Shown in pieces: positions 5,290-5,314 of a stretch of DNA of 5,314 nucleotides (position 1 is the first letter of the stretch; every line of letters begins with the position of its first letter). The stretch is from NCBI GenBank assembly GCA_019057775.1, contig JAHLWT010000280.1:1-5314 (forward strand). Direction: 5' to 3'. Below the pieces are notes generated by a model. That model worked only from the letters and a program-made list of their open reading frames with translations, was not told the origin of the DNA and did no database searches. The translations under genes were made by a program, and so were the position numbers. The DNA comes from Promethearchaeota archaeon (GTDB lineage: Archaea > Asgardarchaeota > Lokiarchaeia > Sigynarchaeales > SOKP01).

Positions 5290-5314
5290 ATTTAAAAATA
5301 CGACACCGAAAAAT
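5290..5314 (+). other. Right-edge flank with a TATA-like run
   Basis: Only 25 bases remain after the beta-subunit stop. TTTAAAAATA at 5291-5300 could be a promoter element of a following gene, but nothing downstream is visible to test this. Confidence 0.2.

Overview
This is an AT-rich window of about 5.3 kb with six protein-coding genes, one of them cut by the left edge. The gene content suggests an anaerobic, probably archaeal genome. The sugar-phosphate gene is the 3-hexulose-6-phosphate synthase type that many archaea use for pentose synthesis. The gaps upstream of genes carry T/A-rich TATA-like elements about 35-65 bp before the start codons. A large Cys-rich 2x[4Fe-4S] protein sits beside an acyl-CoA transferase pair, which fits anaerobic acyl-CoA metabolism. 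An Asgard (Lokiarchaeia-like) source would fit but is inferred from style, not proven. An anaerobic bacterium cannot be excluded without a database search.

Layout from left to right. (1) Positions 1-426, minus strand: the N-terminal part of a secreted or membrane-anchored Ntn-hydrolase of the choloylglycine hydrolase / penicillin V acylase type. It runs off the left edge and has no ATG start. (2) 427-580: a divergent promoter gap. (3) 581-1285, plus: 3-hexulose-6-phosphate synthase. (4) 1355-1948, plus: a GNAT N-acetyltransferase. (5) 2012-3133, minus and convergent with the GNAT gene: a Cys-rich protein with a possible winged-helix-like region and two ferredoxin-type [4Fe-4S] motifs. (6) 3134-3401: a divergent gap with AT-rich dyads and candidate promoters for both sides. 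(7) 3402-4436 and 4429-5289, plus: the alpha and beta subunits of a class I (glutaconate CoA-transferase-like) CoA-transferase. They overlap by 8 bp and are clearly translated as an operon.

The functionally coherent unit is the right half. The two CoA-transferase subunits should form one enzyme that moves CoA between a carboxylic acid and an acyl-CoA. The divergent Fe-S protein could be a redox partner or a regulator for the same pathway, but this rests on position alone. The left half looks like ordinary metabolism and accessory genes with no evident common pathway. I see no RNA genes, CRISPR array, insertion sequence or phage genes.
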